NCBI GenBank assembly: GCA_003283765.1
Contig: QBVY01000010.1
Location: 1 to 37,043, forward strand
Source: SAR86 cluster bacterium AG-313-N18
Lineage (GTDB): Bacteria; Pseudomonadota; Gammaproteobacteria; Magnimaribacterales; D2472
Length of the DNA stretch: 37,043 nucleotides
Direction of reading: 5' to 3'
In this document: positions 6,976 to 15,165 of the stretch, piece by piece
Numbering within the stretch: the stretch's first letter is position 1
How the letters are laid out: each line of letters begins with the position of its first letter
Notes under the pieces: generated by a model
The model's database searches: none
What the model saw: the letters and a program-made list of their open reading frames with translations, nothing else
Told to the model about the DNA's origin: nothing
Translations under genes and position numbers: made by a program

Positions 6976-7797
6976 TTATTTAGAAATGCCTAAGAGGAAT
7001 TTGTATACTTCTTGCTTGGAAAAAGAGCTAACTTTAGCTATTAGTTTTGATGCATCTGTTGGAGATAAATAATCAAGAAATGGACGGCAAAAATTTTCAT
7101 CTAAATTTAAAGCTCTGCTGGAAAATGAGCGTGGATAAACAAGAATCACAAACTCTCCTAACAGAGTTATTTGATTATTTTTGATAAGAGCCAAAACTTC
7201 ATCAATGGTTCCCCTGTAAATTGATTCATGTTCCTTGGTCATCTCGCGGCAAATTGCTAATTGAGTATCTGGGCTGAGATTCTCAGAAAAAATTGAAATG
7301 GTTTTGCTAATCCTCTTTGCAGATTCAAAAAAAATAGTTGTTAAATCAGAATTTTGTAACTTGATCGCAATTTTTCTTTTTGCCTCATGTTGTTTTGGTA
7401 AAAACCCATTAAAAGAAAACTTATCTGTTGGTAAGCCTGAGAGAATCAAAGCATTTATGACTGCAGAGGGCCCTGGAAGGACTGTAAAAGTAATCCCCTC
7501 TTCAATGCATTTTTGAATCAATGGATACCCTGGATCAGATATAAGTGGCGCCCCGGCATCAGAAAGAAGCGCCAAAGTTTTTCCATCTTTAATGAGCTTA
7601 ATTATTTCATTACTAGCTTCATTCTCATTATGCTCATGGAATGGTTTGGTGTTCTTTTGAATATCAAAATGCTGTAAAAGTTTTGCAGCAACCCTGGTAT
7701 CTTCTGCAAAAATCTTATCTACTTCCTTTAAAGTATTAATTGACCTCAATGAGAAATCATTTAAATTACCAATTGGACTACAAATTATATAAAGCAT
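6976..7797 (-). CDS. rsmI: RsmI, 16S rRNA 2'-O-ribose C1402 methyltransferase
   Basis: RsmI methylates the ribose of C1402 in 16S rRNA, the nucleotide whose base is methylated by RsmH. The 273-residue product has the tetrapyrrole-methylase fold signatures: IICSPIGNLNDFSLRS at the start, FAEDTRVAAKLL, the HEHNENE motif, the glycine-rich DAGAPLISDPGYPL, and VLPGPSAVINAL. Length compares well with E. coli RsmI (286). The ATG is only 12 bp from the lpoA ATG on the other strand, an arrangement also found in E. coli (yraL/yraM), though there with more space. rnpB follows downstream on the same strand. Confidence 0.95.
   Translation of the reverse strand: MLYIICSPIGNLNDFSLRSINTLKEVDKIFAEDTRVAAKLLQHFDIQKNTKPFHEHNENEASNEIIKLIKDGKTLALLSDAGAPLISDPGYPLIQKCIEEGITFTVLPGPSAVINALILSGLPTDKFSFNGFLPKQHEAKRKIAIKLQNSDLTTIFFESAKRISKTISIFSENLSPDTQLAICREMTKEHESIYRGTIDEVLALIKNNQITLLGEFVILVYPRSFSSRALNLDENFCRPFLDYLSPTDASKLIAKVSSFSKQEVYKFLLGISK
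7766..7793 (+). promoter_or_regulatory. Candidate lpoA promoter inside the rsmI 5' end
   Basis: TTACCA at 7766-7771 and TATAAA at 7788-7793 are 16 bp apart and point to a start near 7800, leaving about 10 nt before the lpoA ATG at 7810. The hexamers match consensus at 4 and 5 of 6 positions. Because only 12 bp separate the two start codons, a promoter for lpoA has to overlap the rsmI coding sequence. Confidence 0.35.
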
Positions 7798-7809
7798 GAA
7801 ATTAAGTTA

Positions 7810-8913
7810 ATGGTTTTTAAAAAAAATAAATATTTAACACGTCTTACAGCATTGATTATCTTAGCATCTTGCTCTATAACATCTAAAAATTTAAATCTGA
7901 ATTCAGCTAAATTCACCAAAGAAAATATCTCAAAAGACTTCCTTGAGATCTATGATTATCAAAGCTACTTTGATGATGACCTAGAAAAAATACAAGCAGC
8001 TATTGATGAAGAAGTACTAGATTCAAGGAAGTTGAATGACGCAAAAATTCTAAAAAGGAATTATCAAAAAATTTTAAAGAAAAAAAATTATTCCCTAAGA
8101 CTTAAACCAAATCATAAATACTCAAATGAGATTATAGAGTTAATCTATAAGCTCAATCTTCCAATAAGTATTGTTTGGGATGAAAAAAAACAAATTATTC
8201 TCCCCAAAAATTTGCTTTCTCAAAAGGTTAATGGTTTCTGCTCAAGTATTTATGATGATGCAATTTTGTCAATTAATGAGGAGATAAACAAAAACTCTAA
8301 TTCAGTATTAATTATTTATTCTGAAAAATATAAACCCATGATTGAAAACCTTGAACAAGGCAATAAAAACCTTCTATCAATAAAATATGCTTCAACAAAT
8401 TTTCAAGAATTCTCTGCCAAGACCTTGGGGATTGAATTAAGTGAAAAACGCTTCAATAAAATTGCTAACCTGAACCCAAATCAAAAATTAAATTTTAGTC
8501 CCCGACCAAGATCTGATTTCAAGCAAATAATAATTATGTTAAATCCTCAAGAATATAAATCAATGATTCCAGCTCTAAGGTATCACGGAGGAAATAATTT
8601 TAAATATTTAAATTTTATTTCATCGCTAGAAGAAATAAGCGCTCCTTTTCAGCTTCTAGACTATGAAGATTCGTTGACTCCAATATCTACTTATCTAACA
8701 TCAAAAATTAAGAATGATGAATTTGTGTCGCTGGAAAAGTTCCTAGAGTTAGGGGTGTTGCATGAATGGTTAACTGTTCAAATTTTAAAGCAAGCTGGTG
8801 TTCAATCAGCAAAAATAAATGGAGTTACTGGAAGTATTTTCTATCAATCTGATTCATGCACCAAAAGAATAATTCCTTTACAGAAAATTAGCGCGAATTT
8901 AATTTCGTCTTAA
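7810..8913 (+). CDS. lpoA: LpoA-like outer membrane lipoprotein, short form (PBP1A activator)
   Basis: LpoA is an outer membrane lipoprotein that reaches through the periplasm to activate PBP1A. The N-terminus is a type II signal: positive residues, a hydrophobic run and lipobox LASC with the lipidated Cys near residue 22. The C-terminal end (NGVTGSIFYQSDSCTKRIIPL) follows the pattern of the E. coli LpoA end, which has a GNTGKL turn and a CVIERKLP segment. At 367 residues it is much shorter than E. coli LpoA (over 650), so the N-terminal TPR-like domain is reduced to a short helical lysine-rich region or is missing. Divergence from rsmI supports the identification. Convergent with sspA, overlapping by 4 bp. 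Confidence 0.75.
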   Translation: MVFKKNKYLTRLTALIILASCSITSKNLNLNSAKFTKENISKDFLEIYDYQSYFDDDLEKIQAAIDEEVLDSRKLNDAKILKRNYQKILKKKNYSLRLKPNHKYSNEIIELIYKLNLPISIVWDEKKQIILPKNLLSQKVNGFCSSIYDDAILSINEEINKNSNSVLIIYSEKYKPMIENLEQGNKNLLSIKYASTNFQEFSAKTLGIELSEKRFNKIANLNPNQKLNFSPRPRSDFKQIIIMLNPQEYKSMIPALRYHGGNNFKYLNFISSLEEISAPFQLLDYEDSLTPISTYLTSKIKNDEFVSLEKFLELGVLHEWLTVQILKQAGVQSAKINGVTGSIFYQSDSCTKRIIPLQKISANLISS

Positions 8914-9518
8914 TCCCTAAGATCTCTCTCTATTAAAGAAAGGCTGTCCTGGAAGCTTGGTCTGGCAAATATTTTTGTTTGATAATCCAATAAAGGTTTA
9001 AGGTGCCTATTTAATGGTAGATTGATCCCAAGAGAGGGAAGTCTCCACAAAATAGGGGCTAGATAGCAATCTATTAAAGAAAAGTCTTCACTCATAAAAA
9101 AATCAAATTCTTTAAAGGTTGGAGCAACTGTGCTTATTTCATTTAGCAGCTCTTCCCTGACGATTAATAGTTCTTTTTCAGAAAGCTCTTTAGCAATTAA
9201 GGTATCTACTAGCGGGCACCATTCTTTATCTATTCTCAACATTAGTGTCCGGCTATTAGCTCTGGATACTGGATAAACTGGAAGAAGTGGAGGATGCGGG
9301 AAACGCTCATCTAGATATTCCAACATTACCCCTGCATCATACAAACCTAAGTCTCTATCAGCTAAAATGGGAAGAGTATGATAAGGATTAAGGGCTAACA
9401 CCTCCTCTGGTGCCTCCTCATTTGTGGTTTCTCTTATTTCACAAGCTATATCTTTTTCAGCAAGAACGATTCTTACTCTGTGGCTATAGTGGTCGTCTTT
9501 GTCAGAATATAAAATCAT
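8910..9518 (-). CDS. sspA: SspA, stringent starvation protein A (GST fold)
   Basis: SspA binds RNA polymerase and adjusts transcription under starvation and acid stress in E. coli. The 202-residue product has a thioredoxin-like N-terminal domain starting LYSDKDDHYSHRVRIVLAEKDI, with the NPYHTLPILADRDLGLYDAGVMLEYLDERFPHP pattern (split here as NPYHTLPILADRD and LYDAGVMLEYLDERF), then an all-helical C-terminal domain. There is no catalytic Cys or Ser in the usual GST position, as is typical of SspA. It follows petC at 25 bp, the standard petABC-sspA order. sspB, often next, is not present here. Confidence 0.93.
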   Translation of the reverse strand: MILYSDKDDHYSHRVRIVLAEKDIACEIRETTNEEAPEEVLALNPYHTLPILADRDLGLYDAGVMLEYLDERFPHPPLLPVYPVSRANSRTLMLRIDKEWCPLVDTLIAKELSEKELLIVREELLNEISTVAPTFKEFDFFMSEDFSLIDCYLAPILWRLPSLGINLPLNRHLKPLLDYQTKIFARPSFQDSLSLIERDLRD

Positions 9519-9543
9519 GTTCCCTCTTTGTTTTTAATTAAAT

Positions 9544-10341
9544 CTAATGATAATCTTTTTGGTATTCTCTAAATAGCAGATAAGCAAGCGCTGTAAAAAC
9601 TACGAAAAATAATATTGCATACCAACCCATTCTCTCTCTATCTGATCTGCTTGGCTCTCCAACGTAGGTCATAAAATTTACAAGGTTAAATATAACCTCA
9701 TCAAACTCTTCAACGGATAAAGTACCAGAGCCTTGAACAGTTTTAAGATAACCACACTTTTCTTCAGTGATATCGTTACCCATCTCATCTCTTCTTACTC
9801 CACCATTGCTAGCTATCATTGGTACATCCTTGCAAGATAGTATTTGCAGACCTTGCATAGAAGCCAAAACATTTGGCATTGCTGCACCAGGATACACCAT
9901 ATTATTCACCCCATAAGGCTTTGATGAGTCTTCATAAAAAGTTCTTAAGTATGTGTAAACCCAATCTGATCCATGCAATCTTGTAACAAGCGTTAGATCT
10001 GGAGGAGCTATACCAAACCAAGTCTCAGAAACAGCAGGTTCCATTGATCCGGTCATTCTATCGCCAAGCTTGACATTTGCACCAAAAACTAAATTGTCAC
10101 TAAAAATTTCTTCAGGAATATCTAGGTCTTTTGCAATTCTTCCCCATCGAGAATACTTCAATGAATGACAACCATAACAATGATTGATAAAAGTCAGAGC
10201 GCCCAATTGAAGTGACTCCATATTATTGAGCTCAGGCTTGAATGAGTCGCATTCTCCGTAATCACCGCATGGAGCTCCACCCGCTGCAACAGCTTCTTGA
10301 GAGCCAATGAATAAGAAAGCTACTAGTAAGAATTTCTTCAT
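9544..10341 (-). CDS. petC: Cytochrome c1 of the bc1 complex
   Basis: The membrane-anchored c-type haem subunit of complex III passes electrons from the Rieske protein to soluble cytochrome c. The 265-residue product has a cleavable Sec signal (KKFLLVAFLFIGSQEAVAA), the haem attachment motif CYGCH with following SLKYSRWGR, a Met-containing region (PGAAMPN) that supplies the sixth ligand, and a C-terminal anchor (WYAILFFVVFTALAYLLF). Its ATG overlaps the petB stop by 4 bp, showing translational coupling in petA-petB-petC. Confidence 0.96.
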   Translation of the reverse strand: MKKFLLVAFLFIGSQEAVAAGGAPCGDYGECDSFKPELNNMESLQLGALTFINHCYGCHSLKYSRWGRIAKDLDIPEEIFSDNLVFGANVKLGDRMTGSMEPAVSETWFGIAPPDLTLVTRLHGSDWVYTYLRTFYEDSSKPYGVNNMVYPGAAMPNVLASMQGLQILSCKDVPMIASNGGVRRDEMGNDITEEKCGYLKTVQGSGTLSVEEFDEVIFNLVNFMTYVGEPSRSDRERMGWYAILFFVVFTALAYLLFREYQKDYH

Positions 10342-11555
10342 AACCTTTCTGGTACTGGCTTTGTTTTTTCGATAGAAGTATAAATCGGCATTAATAAGAA
10401 AAATGCAAAATAGATTATAGTTCCAATGATACTAAGTGTTGTTCTTAGAGCTGTTACAGGCACAGTGCCTAACCATGCCAGCATAAGCCAACTAATAATA
10501 AATATAGTCATTGCGATCTTGCTAAGAATACCCTTGTACCTAATAGAAGCTGCTTTACTTCTATCAAGCCATGGTACAACGAATAGTATGGCTATAGCAG
10601 CACCCATTACTACAAGACCGCCAAGCTTATCAGGCACCGCTCTTAACATTGCGTAGTATGGTGAGTAATACCATACTGGGGCAATATGTTCAGGAGTGCT
10701 TAATGGGTTGGCTTCTTCAAAGTTAGCTAGCTCCAACATATAGCCGCCACCTTCAGGAAAGAAAAACATGATAATTGAAAAAACAATACCAAATATTCCA
10801 ATGGCTACCAGTGCGTTCAAAACTTTGTATGGAAAAAATGGGACGCTGTCCAACGGAACTCCGTCTTCATCTAAATGCTTCTCAATATCCACTCCCTCTG
10901 GATTCCCTGCTCCGACTTCATGCAAGGCAACCAAATGCATAAATACAAGCGCAATTAATATTAAGGGCAGAGCTACAACATGTAATGCAAAGAATCTTGA
11001 AATGGTTGCGCCAGAAATATAGTAATCACCTCTAACCCAAATTTCCAATGACTCACCAATGTAAGGAATGGCACCAAATAGAGAAATAATAACTTGGGCA
11101 CCCCAATAAGACATTTGACCATAAGGCAAAACATATCCTAAGAAACCCTCAGCCATCATTACAAGATAAATAGTCATACCAAAGACCCAGACTAATTCTC
11201 TTGGTTTGTGATAAGAGCCATATAACAACCCCCTAAACATGTGAAGATACACAACAGCAAAGAACATTGAAGCACCAGTCGTATGCATATATCGAATCAC
11301 CCAGCCATATTCAATGTCTCGCATAATATATTCAATAGAGGCAAAGGCACCTTCTTCAGTGTTCTCATACCCAAACATCAACCAAATACCTGAAACGATT
11401 TGAATAATTAAAACTACTGATGCCAAAGCACCAAACATATACCAGAAATTTACCTTCTTAGGGACAGGGTGTTTTGATAGATGGCGTTCATATGTATTTA
11501 CAATAGGTAAACGAGCGTTAATCCAATTAAAAAATCCTGATGATTTTTGAGTCAT
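10338..11555 (-). CDS. petB: Cytochrome b of the bc1 complex
   Basis: The core membrane subunit of complex III, with two b haems and the quinol oxidation and quinone reduction sites. The 405-residue product has about eight membrane segments. Haem-ligand histidines are in the MHTTGASMFFAVVYLHMFRG helix and in the ALHVVALPLILIALVFMHLVALH helix. The Qo site motif reads PVWY (in HIAPVWYYSPYYAMLRA); this form, in place of PEWY, is known from beta- and gammaproteobacteria and supports the taxonomic reading. The ATG shares a base with the petA stop (TAATG). It is followed by petC with a 4 bp overlap. Confidence 0.97.
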   Translation of the reverse strand: MTQKSSGFFNWINARLPIVNTYERHLSKHPVPKKVNFWYMFGALASVVLIIQIVSGIWLMFGYENTEEGAFASIEYIMRDIEYGWVIRYMHTTGASMFFAVVYLHMFRGLLYGSYHKPRELVWVFGMTIYLVMMAEGFLGYVLPYGQMSYWGAQVIISLFGAIPYIGESLEIWVRGDYYISGATISRFFALHVVALPLILIALVFMHLVALHEVGAGNPEGVDIEKHLDEDGVPLDSVPFFPYKVLNALVAIGIFGIVFSIIMFFFPEGGGYMLELANFEEANPLSTPEHIAPVWYYSPYYAMLRAVPDKLGGLVVMGAAIAILFVVPWLDRSKAASIRYKGILSKIAMTIFIISWLMLAWLGTVPVTALRTTLSIIGTIIYFAFFLLMPIYTSIEKTKPVPERL

Positions 11556-12139
11556 TATGCAGTGCCTCTTTCTTCCCCTATTGTTAATATACTTCCGTCA
11601 AAATAATGAGGCGGAACCTTTAAATTAGTTGGAGCAGGAACTCCTTTAAATACTCTCCCTACAATGTCAAACATTGATCCGTGGCAAGGACAGAAAAATC
11701 CACCTACCCATGACTCGTCCCAAGGCTGAGACTCTATTTCAGGATAATATTTCGGAGCACATCCCAGATGGGTGCAAACTCCAGCAATAACAGTATATTC
11801 GTCTGAAGTTGATCTTGTTGGATTAACATCTCTATATGGTTCTTCTATCTTAAGAGATTTTGGATCATCTAATTTTGATTCCACTTTTGAAAGACTGTCC
11901 AAAGCTGCTTTACTGTGTCGGATAACAAAAACTGGCTGTTTTCTCCATGAAACCTGAATTTTTTGTCCAACTTGCATTTTTGAGACATCAACCTTTACTG
12001 GGCCACCAACCGCCTTGGCTTTTGCGCTTGGATTCCAGGAAGCAACGAAAGGAACTACTCCGAATGATGCACCGACTGCTCCGACAGCTGAGGTCATACC
12101 TATAAGTACTTTTCTTCGCGTGGTAATTTTTTCTTCCAT
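11555..12139 (-). CDS. petA: Rieske iron-sulfur subunit of the bc1 complex
   Basis: The 2Fe-2S subunit of complex III moves between cytochrome b and c1. The 194-residue product has an N-terminal twin-arginine region (TTRRKVLIG) with the hydrophobic stretch that stays as membrane anchor, and a C-terminal Rieske domain with cluster ligands CTHLGC and CPCHGS. Tat-dependent insertion is expected. It starts 44 bp after the rpsI stop, so transcription may continue from rplM-rpsI or start in that short AT-rich gap. Confidence 0.96.
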   Translation of the reverse strand: MEEKITTRRKVLIGMTSAVGAVGASFGVVPFVASWNPSAKAKAVGGPVKVDVSKMQVGQKIQVSWRKQPVFVIRHSKAALDSLSKVESKLDDPKSLKIEEPYRDVNPTRSTSDEYTVIAGVCTHLGCAPKYYPEIESQPWDESWVGGFFCPCHGSMFDIVGRVFKGVPAPTNLKVPPHYFDGSILTIGEERGTA

Positions 12140-12183
12140 TAAAGCCTATATTGGGATGAACGGTAATTTTTAAATATAAGAAA

Positions 12184-12576
12184 TTAGCGCTTGGAGAATT
12201 GAGAGCTTTTTCTTGCTTTCTTTAATCCTGGCTTCTTTCTCTCAACTTTTCTATCGTCTCTTGTTAAAAACCCTGCAGATTTTAGCTGTGGCCTAAGACT
12301 TTCATCAAATTCAAGTAAAGCTCTTGAGATGCCATGCCTAATTGCTCCAGCCTGACCAAAGCTTCCTCCACCCTTAACCATAGCCTTAATATCTACCTGC
12401 TCATCTAGCTCTGTTAATTTCAATGGTTGCATTACTAACATTTGAGCAACTTGCCTACCAAAATAATGAGATAATTCTTTATTATTAACTAATATTTTGC
12501 CTTTTCCTTTTGAAAGATAAACTCTGGCAGATGAAGTTTTCCTTCTACCAGTTGCATAATGGATAGATGCGCTCAT
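12184..12576 (-). CDS. rpsI: Ribosomal protein S9
   Basis: Small-subunit protein uS9, whose C-terminal tail contacts P-site tRNA. The product of 130 residues begins [19 protein letters not shown] and ends in the basic tail [13 protein letters not shown] chose ATG at 12576, which overlaps the rplM stop as ATGA and gives the same length as E. coli S9. An in-frame TTG at 12591 would add five residues but lies inside rplM and is not needed. Confidence 0.97.
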   Translation of the reverse strand: MSASIHYATGRRKTSSARVYLSKGKGKILVNNKELSHYFGRQVAQMLVMQPLKLTELDEQVDIKAMVKGGGSFGQAGAIRHGISRALLEFDESLRPQLKSAGFLTRDDRKVERKKPGLKKARKSSQFSKR

Positions 12577-13007
12577 AGTTTTGGCTCCCAAATTTGAGGT
12601 TCTTGTGATTCATGAGGATGGTTATCTCCCTTATATACTTTGAGCTTTTTAAACATTTGCTTGCCAAGTTTATTTTTTGGAAGCATTCCTTTTACAGCTT
12701 CTTCTAGAATATATTCAGGTTTGTCTTCAATAATGTCTTTGAAAACTTTAGTCTTCAGACCGCCAGGGTAAAGTGAGTGTGTGTAATATTTTTTATCATC
12801 AAACTTTTTTCCAGTTACCCGAATTTTTTCAGCATTAATGACTACTACGTAGTCCCCACCGTCAGTATGTGGAGTAAAGGTAGGTTTGTCTTTGCCCCTA
12901 ATACGATTAGCTATTTTGGTGGCCAGACGTCCTAAAATTTTGTCTGAAGCATCTACAACATACCAATCATGTTGAGCGTCTTCTTTTCTGAGTGAAAGAG
13001 TTTTCAT
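12573..13007 (-). CDS. rplM: Ribosomal protein L13
   Basis: Large-subunit protein uL13, an early assembly protein binding 23S rRNA; in E. coli it represses its own rplM-rpsI operon. The 144-residue product (142 in E. coli) has the family features [43 protein letters not shown] and the [12 protein letters not shown] segment. It overlaps rpsI by 4 bp. A candidate promoter lies 36-64 bp upstream. Confidence 0.97.
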   Translation of the reverse strand: MKTLSLRKEDAQHDWYVVDASDKILGRLATKIANRIRGKDKPTFTPHTDGGDYVVVINAEKIRVTGKKFDDKKYYTHSLYPGGLKTKVFKDIIEDKPEYILEEAVKGMLPKNKLGKQMFKKLKVYKGDNHPHESQEPQIWEPKL

Positions 13008-13042
13008 TACTTTTTATGTTTAAAGAAAAAAATTAGATGCGA

Positions 13043-13071
13043 ATGTTAATGTTTACGCGCTATTTAATCAA
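13043..13071 (-). promoter_or_regulatory. Candidate rplM-rpsI-pet operon promoter
   Basis: Minus strand TTGATT (13071-13066) and TAACAT (13048-13043) are separated by 17 bp, each matching the sigma-70 consensus at 4 of 6 positions. The predicted start gives a leader of about 29 nt before the rplM ATG at 13007. This is the only sizeable gap upstream of the operon. Confidence 0.45.
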
Positions 13072-13080
13072 TATTTTAAT

Positions 13081-14139
13081 TCATTTAGTTTGGTTTTTCT
13101 CTAAATTTTGAAGATATTTAGTTGATGCTATTTGATGGAGTCTACTCTCAGTTCTTACCCATAAATGATGTAACTGATCTCCAGAATACAAATTAATCAT
13201 TAAATTGAGATCATAAAAACATTTTAGTTTTTGATTTTCTTGATAGGCGATGTCAATAAAGCTTATGAATCTTCTTATTTTATCAATATGATCATCATTA
13301 CAAGCATGAAAATTACTAATAAATACCCATTCAAATGTTTTAACAATTTCAATAAAATCCTTGCTTGCACATGGCGCTGAAAAAAAGTCCTCAAAAGAAA
13401 GCCAGAGAGCTTTATCAGAACAGCCCAAACAATTAAATTTTCTGTTATTTACTATAAATAGAGTCTTGTCAGTAATATCTTTATTAAAAGTTCTGTGCAA
13501 AAAATCTTTTACACTATCAAGGTTATTCCCATCTTTACCAGAACTATCAAACTTAGAAATTTTTTTAAGTCTATAGTCCTCAGCGCCCAGTAGATGATGA
13601 ATAAAAAAGTTTTCGTTAATAAAATTGATAGTTTTTATAAATTTAGCTCTTTGAAGACCATCTTTATAGAGATTGTCTGGGTGTGAATTAGATGAAATGA
13701 ATAGTCTGGTTCCTTTTTTTGATAATGCTTCAAGTATTGTGCCTACAATCATTGCATCAGCAATATCCTCAATCTGAAACTCATCTATAAAAATAATCTT
13801 GAAATCATTCGAAAGATTCTTAACAACCTTCAATAGTGGATCACGTTTTCCAGAAAATTCAGATAATTTTTTATGAATAAGTTGCATGAATTCAATAAAG
13901 TGAAATTGGCCTGAATGAGAAAAATATGAATCTTGAAGACCTTGGAGCAGCATTGTTTTGCCTCTTCCAACTGGACCCCATAAGTATAAATTTCCAATTG
14001 AATTGTTTTTAGAAAAAAATGTAGGTGGTTGATAGATTGAATCTTGTTTAATAAACTTCTCTAGAAATGTAGTTTGAGCATTATCAAGCGTTATACCCTG
14101 AGTAGATAAATTCTTAAGCATAACTTTTATATCCATCAT
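13081..14139 (-). CDS. zapE: ZapE, AFG1-type cell division ATPase
   Basis: ZapE is an ATPase of the AFG1 family that acts on FtsZ rings and is needed under stress in E. coli. The 352-residue product has Walker A GPVGRGKTML at 55-64, Walker B IIFIDEFQI around 115-123 with D119-E120, a sensor region FISSNSHPDNLYKDGLQR, and the C-terminal AFG1 pattern. Position upstream of rplM-rpsI agrees with E. coli and Pseudomonas. Start codon choice is uncertain: ATG at 14139, the next ATG at 14136, or a later one at 14121. Only 20 bp separate it from divergent degS. Confidence 0.92.
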   Translation of the reverse strand: MMDIKVMLKNLSTQGITLDNAQTTFLEKFIKQDSIYQPPTFFSKNNSIGNLYLWGPVGRGKTMLLQGLQDSYFSHSGQFHFIEFMQLIHKKLSEFSGKRDPLLKVVKNLSNDFKIIFIDEFQIEDIADAMIVGTILEALSKKGTRLFISSNSHPDNLYKDGLQRAKFIKTINFINENFFIHHLLGAEDYRLKKISKFDSSGKDGNNLDSVKDFLHRTFNKDITDKTLFIVNNRKFNCLGCSDKALWLSFEDFFSAPCASKDFIEIVKTFEWVFISNFHACNDDHIDKIRRFISFIDIAYQENQKLKCFYDLNLMINLYSGDQLHHLWVRTESRLHQIASTKYLQNLEKNQTK

Positions 14140-14159
14140 ATTATTGATTTAATGATCAT

Positions 14160-15164
14160 ATGAAATTTTTTAATAATAAGCTTTCAAGAATAAATTTTTT
14201 AATCTTGGTTGGTATTCTGACATATCTTTATATAAATATGTCTAATGGTGATGGTTATGTAGGAGCAATTGCAAAAGCATCTCCCTCTGTCATTAACATC
14301 AGCTCTAAGAGCAACATTGAAACTAGGTCATTTGATGGAAGACTACCAAATAACCTTATGGGCTCTGGAATTATTATTTCTAATGATGGCTATATTATTA
14401 CCAATCTTCATGTAATTAAAGGCGCTAGAATTATTGAAGTAGAGCTAGATGATGGGCAAGTTTATCCTGCCTCCTTGATTGGTTTTGACGAAAGGTCTGA
14501 TCTTGCGGTGATCAAAATTACTCCAATGGATTCATTAAAGCCTATTAAGGTATCAAACAGCTCATCAGCTCAAATAGGTGACCAAGTAATTGCTATTGGG
14601 AATGCATTTGGTTTAGGAAAAACTTTTACTAGTGGAATTATTAGCGCTACTGGAAGAGATTATGGAAATCCATATCTTGAGCTTATTCAAACTGATGCAG
14701 CAATTAATCCAGGAAATTCTGGTGGAGCCTTGATCAATCACAAAGGCAATCTTATTGGAATGAATACAAAAATTTTTTCACAAACTGGTTCTTATGCTGG
14801 AATTGGCTTCGCTCTTCCAGCTAACAAAATGATTGAAGTTGCCTCAGAGATTATTCAATATGGGTCAGTTAAACGGTCATGGATTGGAGATTTTAGAGTG
14901 AAGGTGAAAAGGTTTTTATTAAACAATAAACCTACCTATGGTCTTGAAATATTGGAACTCAGAAACTATGGGCCACTTTTTAATAGTGGAAAAATAAACC
15001 AAGGGGCAATCATCCTATCCATTAATAAAGAATCACCGACATGGGAAAATTTAACTAGCGCTTTAAAAAACTCATTTCCAGGAGATGAGATTGAGTTCCA
15101 AGTATTGCAGAACTCTTATGTTAATGATTACAAAGTCATAACAGAGGCCATTCCCGCTCAATAG
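14160..15164 (+). CDS. degS: DegS-type inner membrane serine protease
   Basis: DegS senses unfolded outer membrane proteins through its PDZ domain and cleaves the anti-sigma factor RseA. The 334-residue product has an N-terminal membrane anchor (residues about 10-26), a trypsin-like domain with catalytic triad H84 (TNLHVIKGA), D114 (ERSDLAVIK) and S187 (NPGNSGGAL), and a single PDZ domain after about residue 235. One PDZ and an uncleaved anchor separate it from DegP/DegQ. AlgW, the Pseudomonas homologue, sits at the same genomic place. Whether sigma-E and RseA are present cannot be seen here. Confidence 0.9.
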   Translation: MKFFNNKLSRINFLILVGILTYLYINMSNGDGYVGAIAKASPSVINISSKSNIETRSFDGRLPNNLMGSGIIISNDGYIITNLHVIKGARIIEVELDDGQVYPASLIGFDERSDLAVIKITPMDSLKPIKVSNSSSAQIGDQVIAIGNAFGLGKTFTSGIISATGRDYGNPYLELIQTDAAINPGNSGGALINHKGNLIGMNTKIFSQTGSYAGIGFALPANKMIEVASEIIQYGSVKRSWIGDFRVKVKRFLLNNKPTYGLEILELRNYGPLFNSGKINQGAIILSINKESPTWENLTSALKNSFPGDEIEFQVLQNSYVNDYKVITEAIPAQ

Positions 15165-15165
15165 G

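Noticed and set aside
6737-7072. Plus-strand open frame of 111 codons between mraZ and rsmI
   Set aside because: It lies across rnpB and the end of rsmI, has no family features and no ribosome site; the RNase P RNA explains the sequence.
12577-12591. TTG start for rpsI giving five more residues
   Set aside because: ATG at 12576 overlaps the rplM stop as ATGA and gives the standard 130-residue S9.
13008-13080. Riboswitch or L13 leader structure upstream of rplM
   Set aside because: The 73 bp are AT-rich with no stable stem that I can see; only a candidate promoter is supported.
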